Source: Mycobacterium celatum (GTDB lineage: Bacteria > Actinomycetota > Actinomycetes > Mycobacteriales > Mycobacteriaceae). Taken from it: DNA of 64,000 nt. The stretch covers positions 164,069 through 228,068 of the forward strand of contig NZ_LQOM01000046.1 of NCBI RefSeq assembly GCF_002101595.1, given 5' to 3'. Shown here in pieces: positions 35,401-43,685 of the stretch. How positions within the stretch are numbered: the stretch's first letter is position 1; the number at the start of each line of letters is the position of its first letter. Under the pieces are notes generated by a model, which saw only the letters and a program-made list of their open reading frames with translations, made no database searches and was not told where the DNA came from. Made by a program: the position numbers and the translations under genes.

Positions 35401-37726
35401 CGATGGGATATTCGACGGTATCGCCGGTGTAGTCCACCGCATCGTCGAGGATCATTTCGAGAATGGAGACGCCGCGCTCGTCTTGGATCAAGGCGTCGAT
35501 CTTGTCGATCCACTCCGCGAAGATCGGGTCGCGCAGGTAAAGGCTCTTGCCCATCTTGCGGTGTTGTGCACCGAAACCGGCGAGCACCCACACCGGCCCA
35601 TTGGTCACCGGGCCGTCGGCGGAAAACACGTTGGGCCGCTGCTTGCCCTCGGCGATCGCGCGCAGGCCCTTGATGGCCTCGTCGTGGTCGCGGGCCAAAA
35701 CCACTGCGCGAGAACGGCCGTGGTTGCGCCGCGACAGCGACCGGCCGATCGACTCCAGCGACGACGCCCGCCCTTCCGGGCTTTCCATCCAGTCGGCCAG
35801 CTCGGCGGCCGCGGCCTTCTTGCGGGACGTCAGAAACGCCGACACCGCCAGCGGCACCAGCGGGCCCTGCTGCTCGGATGCCGCGAGCTCTTCTGCCGCA
35901 GCCTCTTTGAGCCGCCTGGCTTCCTCGGTGAGGCCGGGCAGTTCGGGTTCTTCTTCGACGGCCGGTGCGCCGTTGTCACCGATGAACTCGCCGTACTCGT
36001 CGAAGCGCACATGCTCGACGGGCTGCTCCTCGGTGGACGTCGCTTCCTCCACGGGCTCCGGCTCCCGCTCGACGACGTCGCGCGGCAATACCTCGCGCAG
36101 CACCACATGCGCGTTGGCGCCGCCGAAGCCGAAGCTGGACACCCCGGCCACCGCGTAACCGCCGTAGCGCGGCCAATCTGCCACGGTGTCAAGCACTTTC
36201 AGGTGTGCCCCGTCGAAATCGATGTACGGATTGGGCCCGGCGTAGTTGATCGACGGCGGCAGCTTGTCGTGCTGCAGCGCCAGCACCATCTTGGCCAGGC
36301 TGGCCGCGCCGGCGGCCGACTCCAGGTGACCGATGTTGGTCTTGATCGCGCCCAGCAGGGCCGGCTTGTCGGCGGGCCGGCCGCGGCCGACGACGCGGCC
36401 CAGCGCCTGGGCTTCGATCGGGTCGCCCAGCACGGTGCCGGTGCCGTGGGCCTCGATGTAGTCCACGGTGCGCGGGTTGATGCCGGCGTCCTTGTAGGCC
36501 CGGCGCAGCACGTCGGCCTGGGCGTCCGGGTTGGGGGCGATCAGGCCGTTGGACCGGCCGTCGTGGTTGACGGCGCTGCCGGCGATCACGGCCAGGATCT
36601 GGTCGCCGTCGCGGCGAGCGTCGTCGACCCGCTTGAGCACCAGCATGCCGCCGCCCTCGGAGCGGGTGTAGCCGTCGGCGTCGGAGGAGAACGACTTGAT
36701 CCGGCCGTCGGGCGCCAGCACCTGGCCGATCTCGTCGAACCCGAGGGTGACCACCGGGGTGATCAGCGCGTTGACGCCGCCGGCGACGGCCACGTCGCAC
36801 TCGCCGCTGCGCAGCGCCTGCACCGCCTGGTGCGTGGCGACCAGCGAGCTCGAGCACGCGGTGTCGACAGCCACCGACGGGCCGTGAAAGTCGTAGAAGT
36901 ACGAAACGCGGTTGGCGACAATCGAACTCGCGGTGCCGGTGATCGCATACGGGTGCGCGACGGTCGGGTCCGACATCGCCAGGAAGCTGTAGTCGGCGAC
37001 CGAGGTGCCGATGTAGACGCCGACGGCCTCACCGCGCAGGCTCGACGCCGGGATGCGGGCATGCTCGAGCGCCTCCCAGGTCAGCTCGAGCGCCATCCGC
37101 TGCTGCGGATCGATGTTGTCGGCCTCGGTCTTGGAGAGCGCGAAGAACTCCGAATCGAAGCCCTTGATGTCCTTGAGGTAGCCCCCGCGGGTGCGCGCTT
37201 TTTTGACCCGCTCGGCAATCCGCGGCTCCTCCATGAACTCCGACCAGCGGCCCTCGGGCAAGTCGGTGATCCCGTCGCGGCCCTCGAGCAGCGCCTGCCA
37301 GGTCTCCTCCGGGGTGTTCATGTCGCCGGGGAAGCGGGTGGCCAGGCCCACCACGGCGATGTCGACCCGTTCGACGGGCCCGCTTCGCGTCCAGTCAACG
37401 TCGTCGTCGCCGGCGGTAGTGTCCTCCGGGTCACCCTCGACGATCCAGGTCGCCAGCGATTCGATGGTCGGATGCTCGAAAGCGGCCGCGATCGACACCG
37501 TCACGCCGGTGCGGTCCTCGATGTCGGCGGCCATCGCGACGGCGTCGCGCGACGACAGGCCCAGCTCCACCAACGGGGTGGCCTCGTCGACCGCGTCGGG
37601 CGACCGCCCGGTGGCTTTGGCGACCCACTCGCGCAGCCACTGGCGCACCTCGGCGACGGTCATGTCGGTACGGGCGGGCTTGACGGCGCCGTCCGCTGGT
37701 TGCGTGTCGGTGTCTGTTTCAGTCAT
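32420..37726 (-). CDS. pks13: Mycolic condensing polyketide synthase Pks13
   Basis: A 1768-residue type I PKS joining the meromycolyl and alpha chains to give the mycolic beta-ketoester. Domains in order: N-ACP (pantetheine Ser59 in LGLSSR), KS (Cys291 in VDTACSSSL), AT (Ser807 in VIGQSLGEPG), C-ACP (Ser1275 in LGLDSLMAV) and thioesterase (Ser1571 in LAGWSLGG). By comparison with positions known for M. tuberculosis, the extra length lies mainly in the Pro/Ala-rich C-ACP to TE linker. Start MTETDTDT at 37726 lies 5 bp downstream of the fadD32 stop; the reading frame continues upstream but inside fadD32. Confidence 0.96.
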   Translation of the reverse strand: MTETDTDTQPADGAVKPARTDMTVAEVRQWLREWVAKATGRSPDAVDEATPLVELGLSSRDAVAMAADIEDRTGVTVSIAAAFEHPTIESLATWIVEGDPEDTTAGDDDVDWTRSGPVERVDIAVVGLATRFPGDMNTPEETWQALLEGRDGITDLPEGRWSEFMEEPRIAERVKKARTRGGYLKDIKGFDSEFFALSKTEADNIDPQQRMALELTWEALEHARIPASSLRGEAVGVYIGTSVADYSFLAMSDPTVAHPYAITGTASSIVANRVSYFYDFHGPSVAVDTACSSSLVATHQAVQALRSGECDVAVAGGVNALITPVVTLGFDEIGQVLAPDGRIKSFSSDADGYTRSEGGGMLVLKRVDDARRDGDQILAVIAGSAVNHDGRSNGLIAPNPDAQADVLRRAYKDAGINPRTVDYIEAHGTGTVLGDPIEAQALGRVVGRGRPADKPALLGAIKTNIGHLESAAGAASLAKMVLALQHDKLPPSINYAGPNPYIDFDGAHLKVLDTVADWPRYGGYAVAGVSSFGFGGANAHVVLREVLPRDVVEREPEPVEEATSTEEQPVEHVRFDEYGEFIGDNGAPAVEEEPELPGLTEEARRLKEAAAEELAASEQQGPLVPLAVSAFLTSRKKAAAAELADWMESPEGRASSLESIGRSLSRRNHGRSRAVVLARDHDEAIKGLRAIAEGKQRPNVFSADGPVTNGPVWVLAGFGAQHRKMGKSLYLRDPIFAEWIDKIDALIQDERGVSILEMILDDAVDYTGDTVEYPIEAVQLVIFAIQIALGEVLKAHGAKPAAVIGQSLGEPGAAYFAGGLSLRDTVRIIVPRARLMGEGEAMLFGEYIRLMALVEYSAEEIKTVFADFPDLEVCVYAAPNQTVIGGPPEQVDAIIARCEAEGKFARKFQTKGPSHTAQMDPLLGEFTAELQGIHPMPLACGYFSTVHEGTYIRPGGEPIHDVDYWKKGLRHSVYFTQGVRNAVESGYTTFLELAPNPVALMQVGLTTAAAGLPDAQLISTLARKVDEVDAMTTAMAQLFVYGHDLDMRTLFTRAAGPEDYANIPPTRFRRKEHWLDAHFSGDASVMMPGNHVALPDGRHVWEYAPRGETDLAALVKAAAAAVIPDAQLTASEQRAVPAENARLVTTLTRHPGGAAVQVHARIDESFTLVYDALVSRGGQAAVLPTAVGAGAAVAAPVTAAPTNGAPAAEAAEAEPDAEVLHDSLTARQTGDLRKWSPDSGETVHDRLATIVSMAMGYEPEDLPWEVPLIELGLDSLMAVRIKNRVEYDFDLPPIQLQAVRDANLYNIEELIKYAIEHRDEVQELHEHQKTLTAEEIAKEQAALLSGATPASVTQAPDPQAEPETQAAPPVSDVPVPPPPTDPAGPSAQPNLAGAAAALNQQAVAEALGSDVPPRDAAERVTFATWAIVTGKSPGGIFNPLPTLDDDAAAKMAQRLSERAEGPISAEDVKSAQTIEELATTVREYLEAGQIDGFVRILRARPEGSAKVPVFVFHAAGGSTVVYEPLLKRLPADTPMYGFERVEGTIEERAAQYVPKLLELQGNGPFVLAGWSLGGALAYACAIGLRQQGADVPFVGLIDAVRPGEEIPQTKEETRKRWERYARFAERTFNVQIPEIPYEQLEELDDEGQVRFVLEAVKQSGVQIPGGIIEHQRTSYLDQRAIDTAQIQPYDGHVTLYMADRYHDDAIMFEPRYATRKPDGGWGEYVSDLEVVPVGGEHIQVIDEPIIAKVGAHMTQVLNRIEAEEKARK

Positions 37727-37731
37727 ACGGC

Positions 37732-39624
37732 TCAATCCACCTGGTCGGGGAAGGCGTTGGGCGAAGCGGTGCCGCTGCGCAGGCTGCCGTCGAGGTAGGC
37801 GGTGCGACAGGCGCGCCGGCCGATCTTGCCGCTGGAGGTGCGCGGAACCGAGCCGGCCTGCACCAGCAGCACGTCGCGCACGGTGACTCCGTGCCGCACG
37901 GCGATGGCCGCCCGGATGTCGTCGGCGATGGGCTGGTAGTCCAGCTTGTGCGCGCCCGGCGCCCGTTCGGCGACGATCACCAGCTGTTCGGAGGTGTCGT
38001 CGGGGTCGTACTTCAGCCCGGCGTGCGGGTTGTCGAACACCTCGCGCGGCAGCTGGTTGGCGGGCACCGAGAACGCGGCCACATAACCGGTGCGCAGCGC
38101 GCGGCTGGCCTCCTGCGCCGAGTACTCCAGGTCCTGCGGGTAGTGATTGCGGCCGTCGATGATGACGAGATCCTTGACCCGGCCGGTGATGTAGAGGTGG
38201 CCCTTGTAATAGGTGCCGTAGTCGCCGGTGCGTACCCACAGTCCGTCGTCGGGAGCACCCTCGGCGTGCGACGGGCTGGTCCGCGACTTGAGGATGTTCT
38301 TAAAGGTCTCCTGCGTCTCCTCTTCGCGGTTCCAGTAGCCCATCCCCATGTTCGTGCCGTGCAGCCAGATCTCGCCGATCTGCCCGTCGGGCAGTTCGGA
38401 GGCCGACTCGACGTCGACGATGACCGCCCACTCGTCGACACCGATCAGGCCGGCAGACACCTGGGTGACCGCGTTGGGCGCATCCGGGGCCACCTCGACG
38501 AACCGATGATTGTTGAGCGCCTCACGGTCGACGTGGATCACCGTCGGACCCTCGGACATCGGGGTGATCGAGACGAACAGCGTCGCCTCGGCCAGCCCGT
38601 AGCACGGCTTCATCACGGTGTCGCGCAAGCCGAACGGACGGAACGCGTCGTGGAATTTGCGCATCGACGCCACCGAGACCGGCTCACTGCCGTTGAGCAG
38701 CGCCTTCACATTCGACAGGTCCAGCGGCTCCTCGTCGTCCTTGGGCACGCCGCGTACCGCGGCATGCTCGTAGGCGAAGTTGGGCGCCACCGAGTAGACC
38801 TCGCCGGTCTCGCCGGGCTTGCGCGCCATCTCCCGTATCCAGCGGATCGGCCGGCGCACGAACGCCGCCGGCGTCATGAACGTGTTGTGATAGCCGAGCA
38901 CCGGCGACAGCATGATCGCGATCAGGCCCATGTCGTGGAAGAACGGCAGCCAGGTGACCCCGCGGTCGCCCTCCTTGCCCTCGAACGCGTTGAGCACCTG
39001 GACGACGTTGTGGGCCAGGTTCAGCGCGGTGATCTCCACACCGGTCGGCGTGCGCGTCGAGCCCGAGGTGTATTGCAGGTAGGCGATCGTATCCGGAGTC
39101 TCGACGGGCATTTCCCAGGTGGCGGCGACTTCGTTGGGGACCGCGTCGACGGCGATGACACGCGGCCGCTCCTTGGCGGGGCGGCTGCGGAAGAACTTGC
39201 GGACCCCCTCGGCGGAGTCGCTGGTGGTCAGGATCGCCGACGGGCTGCAGTCGTCGAGCACCGCGTGCAGGCGACCGACGTGGCCGGGCTCGCTCGGGTC
39301 GAACAACGGGACCGCGATCCGCCCGGAGTAGAGGATGCCGAAAAACCCGGTCAGGTAGTCGAGGTTCTGCGGGCACAGGATGGCGACCCGATCGCCCGGC
39401 TGGGTGACCTGCTGCAGACGGGCGCCGATCGCCCGGTTGCGCGCACCGAACTCGGCCCAGGAAATGTCGCGCGCGATGCCGTCGCGCTCGGTCGAGAAGT
39501 CCAGGAACCGGTAGGCGAGCTTGTCGCCGCGCACCGCCGCCCACCGCTCGACGTGACGGACCAGGTTAGCGTTTTCCGGGAACCTGATCTTTCCGTTCAC
39601 GACGAACGGGTTGTGGTACGCCAT
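37732..39624 (-). CDS. fadD32: Fatty-acyl-AMP ligase FadD32
   Basis: A 630-residue adenylating enzyme that activates meromycolic acid as acyl-AMP and loads it on the Pks13 N-ACP. The ATP-binding P-loop YLQYTSGSTRTPTGV, GLAEATLFVS and the RTGDYG hinge motif are present, along with the C-terminal lysine region RTSSGKIGRR. The FAAL-type insertion (ARKPGETG...) fits AMP rather than CoA ligase. The ATG at 39624 is preferred over GTG 39630 because AGGAGA lies 8 nt before it. First gene of the fadD32-pks13-accD4 unit. Confidence 0.95.
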   Translation of the reverse strand: MAYHNPFVVNGKIRFPENANLVRHVERWAAVRGDKLAYRFLDFSTERDGIARDISWAEFGARNRAIGARLQQVTQPGDRVAILCPQNLDYLTGFFGILYSGRIAVPLFDPSEPGHVGRLHAVLDDCSPSAILTTSDSAEGVRKFFRSRPAKERPRVIAVDAVPNEVAATWEMPVETPDTIAYLQYTSGSTRTPTGVEITALNLAHNVVQVLNAFEGKEGDRGVTWLPFFHDMGLIAIMLSPVLGYHNTFMTPAAFVRRPIRWIREMARKPGETGEVYSVAPNFAYEHAAVRGVPKDDEEPLDLSNVKALLNGSEPVSVASMRKFHDAFRPFGLRDTVMKPCYGLAEATLFVSITPMSEGPTVIHVDREALNNHRFVEVAPDAPNAVTQVSAGLIGVDEWAVIVDVESASELPDGQIGEIWLHGTNMGMGYWNREEETQETFKNILKSRTSPSHAEGAPDDGLWVRTGDYGTYYKGHLYITGRVKDLVIIDGRNHYPQDLEYSAQEASRALRTGYVAAFSVPANQLPREVFDNPHAGLKYDPDDTSEQLVIVAERAPGAHKLDYQPIADDIRAAIAVRHGVTVRDVLLVQAGSVPRTSSGKIGRRACRTAYLDGSLRSGTASPNAFPDQVD

Positions 39625-39858
39625 TGCCACTGTCTCCTGTCACCACATGTCTGAAGGTCAAATCTCTAGAGCTATGCGGACGGCTGCGCCCGACTCGGGT
39701 CGGTCGGCGGGACGCCGGAATCTTTCGCCTGCGCCGTTCGTCGCGAACCCTAAACCTCACAGATCGTACAGAAGGGCGCGTAACATCCGGCACTGCATCG
39801 ACCCGGCGGGCCAACCACAGCCGTTCTTATTTTTTTCTTAATGTTAAGGGCCGGTGCG

Positions 39859-39879
39859 CCGCGGACCAAATCACCGCGG
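39859..39879. terminator. Possible hairpin after the cutinase-like gene
   Basis: CCGCGG at 39859-39864 and 39874-39879 can pair around a 9-nt loop, 18 nt beyond the stop of the minus-strand cutinase-like gene. It is followed in transcription direction by an AT-rich run with CTTAACATTAAG and seven consecutive A's. The rest of the 272-bp gap up to fadD32 should hold the fadD32 promoter; I could not place it with confidence. Confidence 0.35.
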
Positions 39880-39896
39880 GCGGCTTGACGGAACCG

Positions 39897-40919
39897 TTAC
39901 CCGTGCTTGGGATGCGGCGCGTTTTCGATCAGACCCCGGGCCCAATTGAGGGTCCACTCCGTGGCCGACTGCCCGTCCAGACTCCAGAACTGGGTGGTGG
40001 CATACAGCGCGTGCACGGGTTGGCCGGCGCCGCCGGCGAGCGTGTCGAGCGTGGTGGGCAGGTTGGTGATGCTGAACGCTTCCTGCGGCGCCGCGCAGAT
40101 CAGGTCGCCCTGGCCGCAGATCTCGTTGGTCCGGTTGTTGAGGTCGCCGAATCCGCCGGGCCGCTTGCCGGTCATGGTCAAACCCATGGTCGACAGCACC
40201 GGCACCTCGTGCAGGGTGATCTCGGCGCCCTGGCCCGGCGGGTTGGGGCCGATGTCCTGGCCCACCCCTTCCTGGCGGCGGCCGTCGGCGATCAGCGTCA
40301 CACCGAGCACCAGGTCCTCGTCGACCGGCCCGCGGCCGTTGCCGATGTCGCTGGCGATGTCGCCGGCGATCACCGCGCCCTGCGAGAAACCGATCAGCAC
40401 ATAGCTGGTCAGCGGGCACTTGGCGTTCATGTCCGTGATCGCCTTGACTGCGCCCTCGGTGCCTTCTTTGCGGCTCTGGTTGTACGACATCTGGTTGTCG
40501 CCGGAGAGCGGATTGTGGAACTGCGCGGTGTAGGGAACGGTGTAGACCTCGACCCGGCTGGCGTCGAACTGCTGGCTGATCGGCCGAGTGACGTTGAGCA
40601 GCAAGGCTTTCGGAAACTCGACCGGGTTGAGCGGGTTGTCCTGCAGCGACGACTCCCAGGTGCCGGGTATAGAGACGAGTTGCACGTCGGGGCAGCTGGC
40701 GTCTTGGAACGCCGGGCGCGGCTTGTGCGGGCGGGCCGAGCTGCTGGTCGGCGGCACGATGCTGGGCGGCACCGCGCTGGGCGGGGTCTCCGGTTTGCGC
40801 AGGTATGTCACCACGAACACCAGAACCAGCGCCACCACGAGCGCCGTTGCGCCGGCGGCGATCAGCGCCAGGATGCGGTGCCGCCTGCGCCGCGATTTGG
40901 CGCCCTTCTTCACAGCCAT
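39897..40919 (-). CDS. culp6: Culp6-type cutinase-like hydrolase (Rv3802c homologue)
   Basis: A 340-residue membrane-anchored hydrolase. After a basic stretch (KKGAKSRRRRHR) an N-terminal helix (about residues 16-40) is followed by a Pro/Ser-rich linker, then a cutinase fold with LIGFSQGAVIAG (nucleophile Ser) and the conserved His near the end of the fold; at least four cysteines support disulfides. Rv3802c is an essential phospholipase A/thioesterase next to the mycolate genes, thought to act at the periplasmic side. Role here by homology and identical context. Confidence 0.92.
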   Translation of the reverse strand: MAVKKGAKSRRRRHRILALIAAGATALVVALVLVFVVTYLRKPETPPSAVPPSIVPPTSSSARPHKPRPAFQDASCPDVQLVSIPGTWESSLQDNPLNPVEFPKALLLNVTRPISQQFDASRVEVYTVPYTAQFHNPLSGDNQMSYNQSRKEGTEGAVKAITDMNAKCPLTSYVLIGFSQGAVIAGDIASDIGNGRGPVDEDLVLGVTLIADGRRQEGVGQDIGPNPPGQGAEITLHEVPVLSTMGLTMTGKRPGGFGDLNNRTNEICGQGDLICAAPQEAFSITNLPTTLDTLAGGAGQPVHALYATTQFWSLDGQSATEWTLNWARGLIENAPHPKHG

Positions 40920-41045
40920 GTCTCCTGCCAGCAGAGTTGGTCATTGCACACCCGACGTCGCGTCTTGCACATCGCGTGCCGTGCAGCGCCCGTCGCACCC
41001 TGCTTTACGGTACCGGTTCCCGGCACCGGGTCCCGCGGGCGATCG

Positions 41046-41927
41046 CTAGCGAATGGCGCCGACGATGTCGCCGGACATCGCGCCCAGCTCCGGGCCCCAC
41101 GACCCCCAGCCGTTGTCGCCGCCGGGGAACTCGAAGTGCCCGTTGTGGCCGCCGACGTTGCGGTACTGCTGGTAGAAGAAGTGGCCGCTCCCGGTTGCCT
41201 CGGCCTCCTGGCCGATCATCGCCGCCGGGTCGCTCGCGCCGCCGGTGGGGTTGACCACCCACACCCGGGTGTTGTTGGCCGCCAGCAACCCGGCGTGCAC
41301 ATACGGGTCGTGCCACTTCCAGCGGCCCAATTGCGCTGCGCCCCACATGCCTTGGGTGTCGACGCCGCCGAACTGCGCCATACCGGCGGTGATGGCGCCG
41401 TTCTCGGTGGTGTTCGACGGGTACAGGAAACCCGACAGCGAACCCGCGAAGCCGAACCGGTCCGGGTGGAAGCAGGCCAGCGCCATGGCCCCGTACCCGC
41501 CCTGCGACGCGCCGACGACGGCGTGGCCACCGGGCGCCAGGCCCTTGTTGGCGGCCAGCCAGTCCGGCAGCTCGCTGGACAGGAACGTCTCCCACTGCTT
41601 GCTGCCGTCCTGCTCCCAGTTGGTGTACATGCTGAAGGCACCGCCCGCGGGCGCGGCCACCGAGATGCCCTTACCGCCCAGCGTGTTCATCGCGTTGCCC
41701 GCGGTGACCCAGTTGCTGACATCCGGGCCGGCGTCGAACGGGTCGAGCAGGTACACCGCGTGCGGGCCGCCGGCCAGGAAGGCCACCGGGATGTCGCGGC
41801 CCATCGCCGCCGACGGCACCATCAGGGTCTCGTAGCCAGCCGCGTGGGCGGGTCGGCTGACACCACCTAAGCCGGCTGCGAGCACAGCAGCGCACAACAC
41901 CCGCAGCAGCAACGAGACGCCCCTCAT
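41046..41927 (-). CDS. fbpD: MPT51/FbpD, antigen 85-related secreted protein
   Basis: A 293-residue secreted protein (signal peptide about residues 1-29, cleaved after AHA) with the alpha/beta-hydrolase fold of the antigen 85 family. It ends GELG-type WGSWGPELGAMSGDIVG. In M. tuberculosis MPT51 the nucleophile position is reported as non-catalytic (GAAQGG as I recall it), but here the motif is GASQGG with Ser141. The partner His of Ag85 (GTHSWEYW) is replaced by GDNGWGSW and the acidic partner is not obvious, so mycolyltransferase activity remains unlikely. Start MRGVSLLL at 41927. Confidence 0.9.
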   Translation of the reverse strand: MRGVSLLLRVLCAAVLAAGLGGVSRPAHAAGYETLMVPSAAMGRDIPVAFLAGGPHAVYLLDPFDAGPDVSNWVTAGNAMNTLGGKGISVAAPAGGAFSMYTNWEQDGSKQWETFLSSELPDWLAANKGLAPGGHAVVGASQGGYGAMALACFHPDRFGFAGSLSGFLYPSNTTENGAITAGMAQFGGVDTQGMWGAAQLGRWKWHDPYVHAGLLAANNTRVWVVNPTGGASDPAAMIGQEAEATGSGHFFYQQYRNVGGHNGHFEFPGGDNGWGSWGPELGAMSGDIVGAIR

Positions 41928-42017
41928 GTCCACCTCACTCGGTATCGATCCGCATTCCCCCGAAAAGCCCCGTCCCGGAAGGTAGTGAACCACACCGGAC
42001 GCGCCAGGATGGGTGGA

Positions 42018-42067
42018 AACGACTAACGGCGGCGACCTGTAGAAGGTCGCCGCCGCCAGTCGTCGTT
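42018..42067. terminator. Hairpin between fbpA and fbpD
   Basis: Arms 42018-42038 and 42044-42067 pair strongly (core AGGTCGCCGCCG) with a small bulge and a 5-nt loop. It lies 65-114 nt downstream of the fbpA stop and upstream of fbpD on the same strand, so it may terminate or attenuate. Confidence 0.65.
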
Positions 42068-42131
42068 GCTTGTGGTCTAGTGGCGATCGCAAGCGCGGCA
42101 CAGCCGGGCGCTGCGGGTCGCCACCATCGGC

Positions 42132-43313
42132 CTAGTGGCCGCTTTGCGCGGCAGCCGGGGTGCCCTGGCTGGCCGGGCTGCCCGGGCTGGCCGGAGCGGC
42201 CGGAGCCGCCGGGGTGCCCTGGCTGACCGGGGTGCCCTGGCTACCCTGAGGGTTCGGCGTCGTCTGGCTCGCCGGGTTGTTCTGCGCGGCCGCGTTGCTT
42301 GCGGAAGCCTCGCCGCCGCCACCGCCGGGCGCCGCGCCCAGCGTCCGCTGCAGGTCCGGCTTCATCGCGTTCAACTGCGCGCCCCAGTACTCCCAGCTGT
42401 GCGTGCCGCTCTCCGGGAAGTTGAACACCGCGTTATGACCGCCGCCCGCGTTGTAGGCATCCTGGAACTTGATGTTGCTGGTCCGCACGAAGCCCTCCAG
42501 GAACTTCGCCGGCAGGTTGTCGCCACCGAGCTCCGACGGCTTGCCGTTACCGCAGTAGATCCACAGGCGGGTGTTGTTGGCGATCGTCTTCCCGACGTTG
42601 AGCAGCGGGTCGTTGCGCTGCCAGGCCGGGTCCTCCTTCGGGCCCCACATGTCGGCAGCCTTGTAGCCGCCGGCGTCGCCCATGGCCAGGTTGATCAGCG
42701 ACGGTCCCATCCCCTGCGAGGGGTCCATCAGGCCGGACATCGCGCCGGCGTAGATGAACTGGTCGGGGTGGTAGTTCGCCAGGTTCAGCGCCGACGCACC
42801 GGCCATCGACAGGCCTACCGCGGCACCGCCGTTGGGCTTGACCTGCTTGTTGGCCTGCAGGTACTGCGGGAGCTCGCTGGTCAGGAAGGTCTCCCACTTG
42901 TAGGTCGAGCAGCCGGCCTTACCGCAGGCGGGCTTGTACCAGTCGGTGTACCAGCTGGACTGGCCGCCGACCGGCATGACCATCGACAGACCGGACTGGT
43001 AGTACCACTCGAAGGCGGGGGTGTTGATGTCCCAGCCGTTGAAGTCGTCCTGGGCGCGCAGACCGTCGAGCATGTAGATCGCCGGCGAGTTGGCGCCACC
43101 GCTCTGGAACTGCACCTTGATCTCGCGGCCCATCGCCGCCGACGGCACCTGCAGGTATTCGACCGGCAGACCTGGCCGGGAAAATGCCCCGGCGGTCGCC
43201 GAACCCCCGACGACGCCGATCAGCCCCGGCACCAGGGCCGCTGCGGCTGCCCCTAACGCGAGGCGGCGCGGCATCCCCTTCGCCGCGCCACGAAACCTGT
43301 CAACAAGCTTCAT
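42132..43313 (-). CDS. fbpA: Antigen 85A mycolyltransferase FbpA with long C-terminal tail
   Basis: A 393-residue secreted mycolyltransferase. The signal peptide ends before FSRPGLPVEY (mature start about residue 44). The catalytic set is complete: Ser169 in GLSMAG, the Glu in KFLEGFVRTS, and the His in GTHSWEYWG (Ser126, Glu230 and His262 of the mature enzyme). It attaches mycolic acids to arabinogalactan and makes trehalose dimycolate. Unusual: the protein continues 66 residues past the core (328-393) with a Gly/Ala/Pro/Ser/Gln tail holding three S-Q-G-T-P repeats. M. tuberculosis FbpA (338 residues) has only a short tail. Start at 43313 (MKLVDRFRG). Confidence 0.95.
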   Translation of the reverse strand: MKLVDRFRGAAKGMPRRLALGAAAAALVPGLIGVVGGSATAGAFSRPGLPVEYLQVPSAAMGREIKVQFQSGGANSPAIYMLDGLRAQDDFNGWDINTPAFEWYYQSGLSMVMPVGGQSSWYTDWYKPACGKAGCSTYKWETFLTSELPQYLQANKQVKPNGGAAVGLSMAGASALNLANYHPDQFIYAGAMSGLMDPSQGMGPSLINLAMGDAGGYKAADMWGPKEDPAWQRNDPLLNVGKTIANNTRLWIYCGNGKPSELGGDNLPAKFLEGFVRTSNIKFQDAYNAGGGHNAVFNFPESGTHSWEYWGAQLNAMKPDLQRTLGAAPGGGGGEASASNAAAQNNPASQTTPNPQGSQGTPVSQGTPAAPAAPASPGSPASQGTPAAAQSGH

Positions 43314-43685
43314 CCGTGCTTTCCCATCCTTATGTTGGCCCAATCTTTCGGGTCGGACTGCGTGCGCTGCGTCCAGGTGCCCGGCTCCGTTGCGGCTTGC
43401 ATCGTCCCCGGGCTGGGCGCACCAGTGCCCGTGTAGTCAACCACATCTTGGTGCGATCTCTCTCATCGAACGCCCCTTTGGAGGGGGTGACGGTTCGCTG
43501 CGGCCGGCTGCTGTCGGCGGCGGGCAGGCCTCGCGGCGAATGTGCTCACGACCGATTTCTCGCCGGTAAGCAGTCTGGTTCCATGTTGCTGTCAGCACAG
43601 GGCTGTCACGGCGTTGGAGTGTCGGGCGCCGCGGTGAAAAATTTTCCGTCGATTTATTCGGACGCTCACCCCTGCGGCCCAGACG
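43314..43685. other. Intergenic region upstream of fbpA
   Basis: A 372-bp gap between the fbpA start and the aftB stop. It should hold the fbpA promoter on the minus strand. I see an A/T-rich patch (GAAAAATTTTCC near 43635-43646) but no convincing -10/-35 pair, hairpin or ORF. Confidence 0.5.

Noticed and set aside
32339..37798. A very long plus-strand ORF of about 1,819 residues across pks13
   Set aside because: It is antisense to Pks13 in a high-GC region where opposite frames stay open; the minus strand shows all five PKS domains with their active-site residues.
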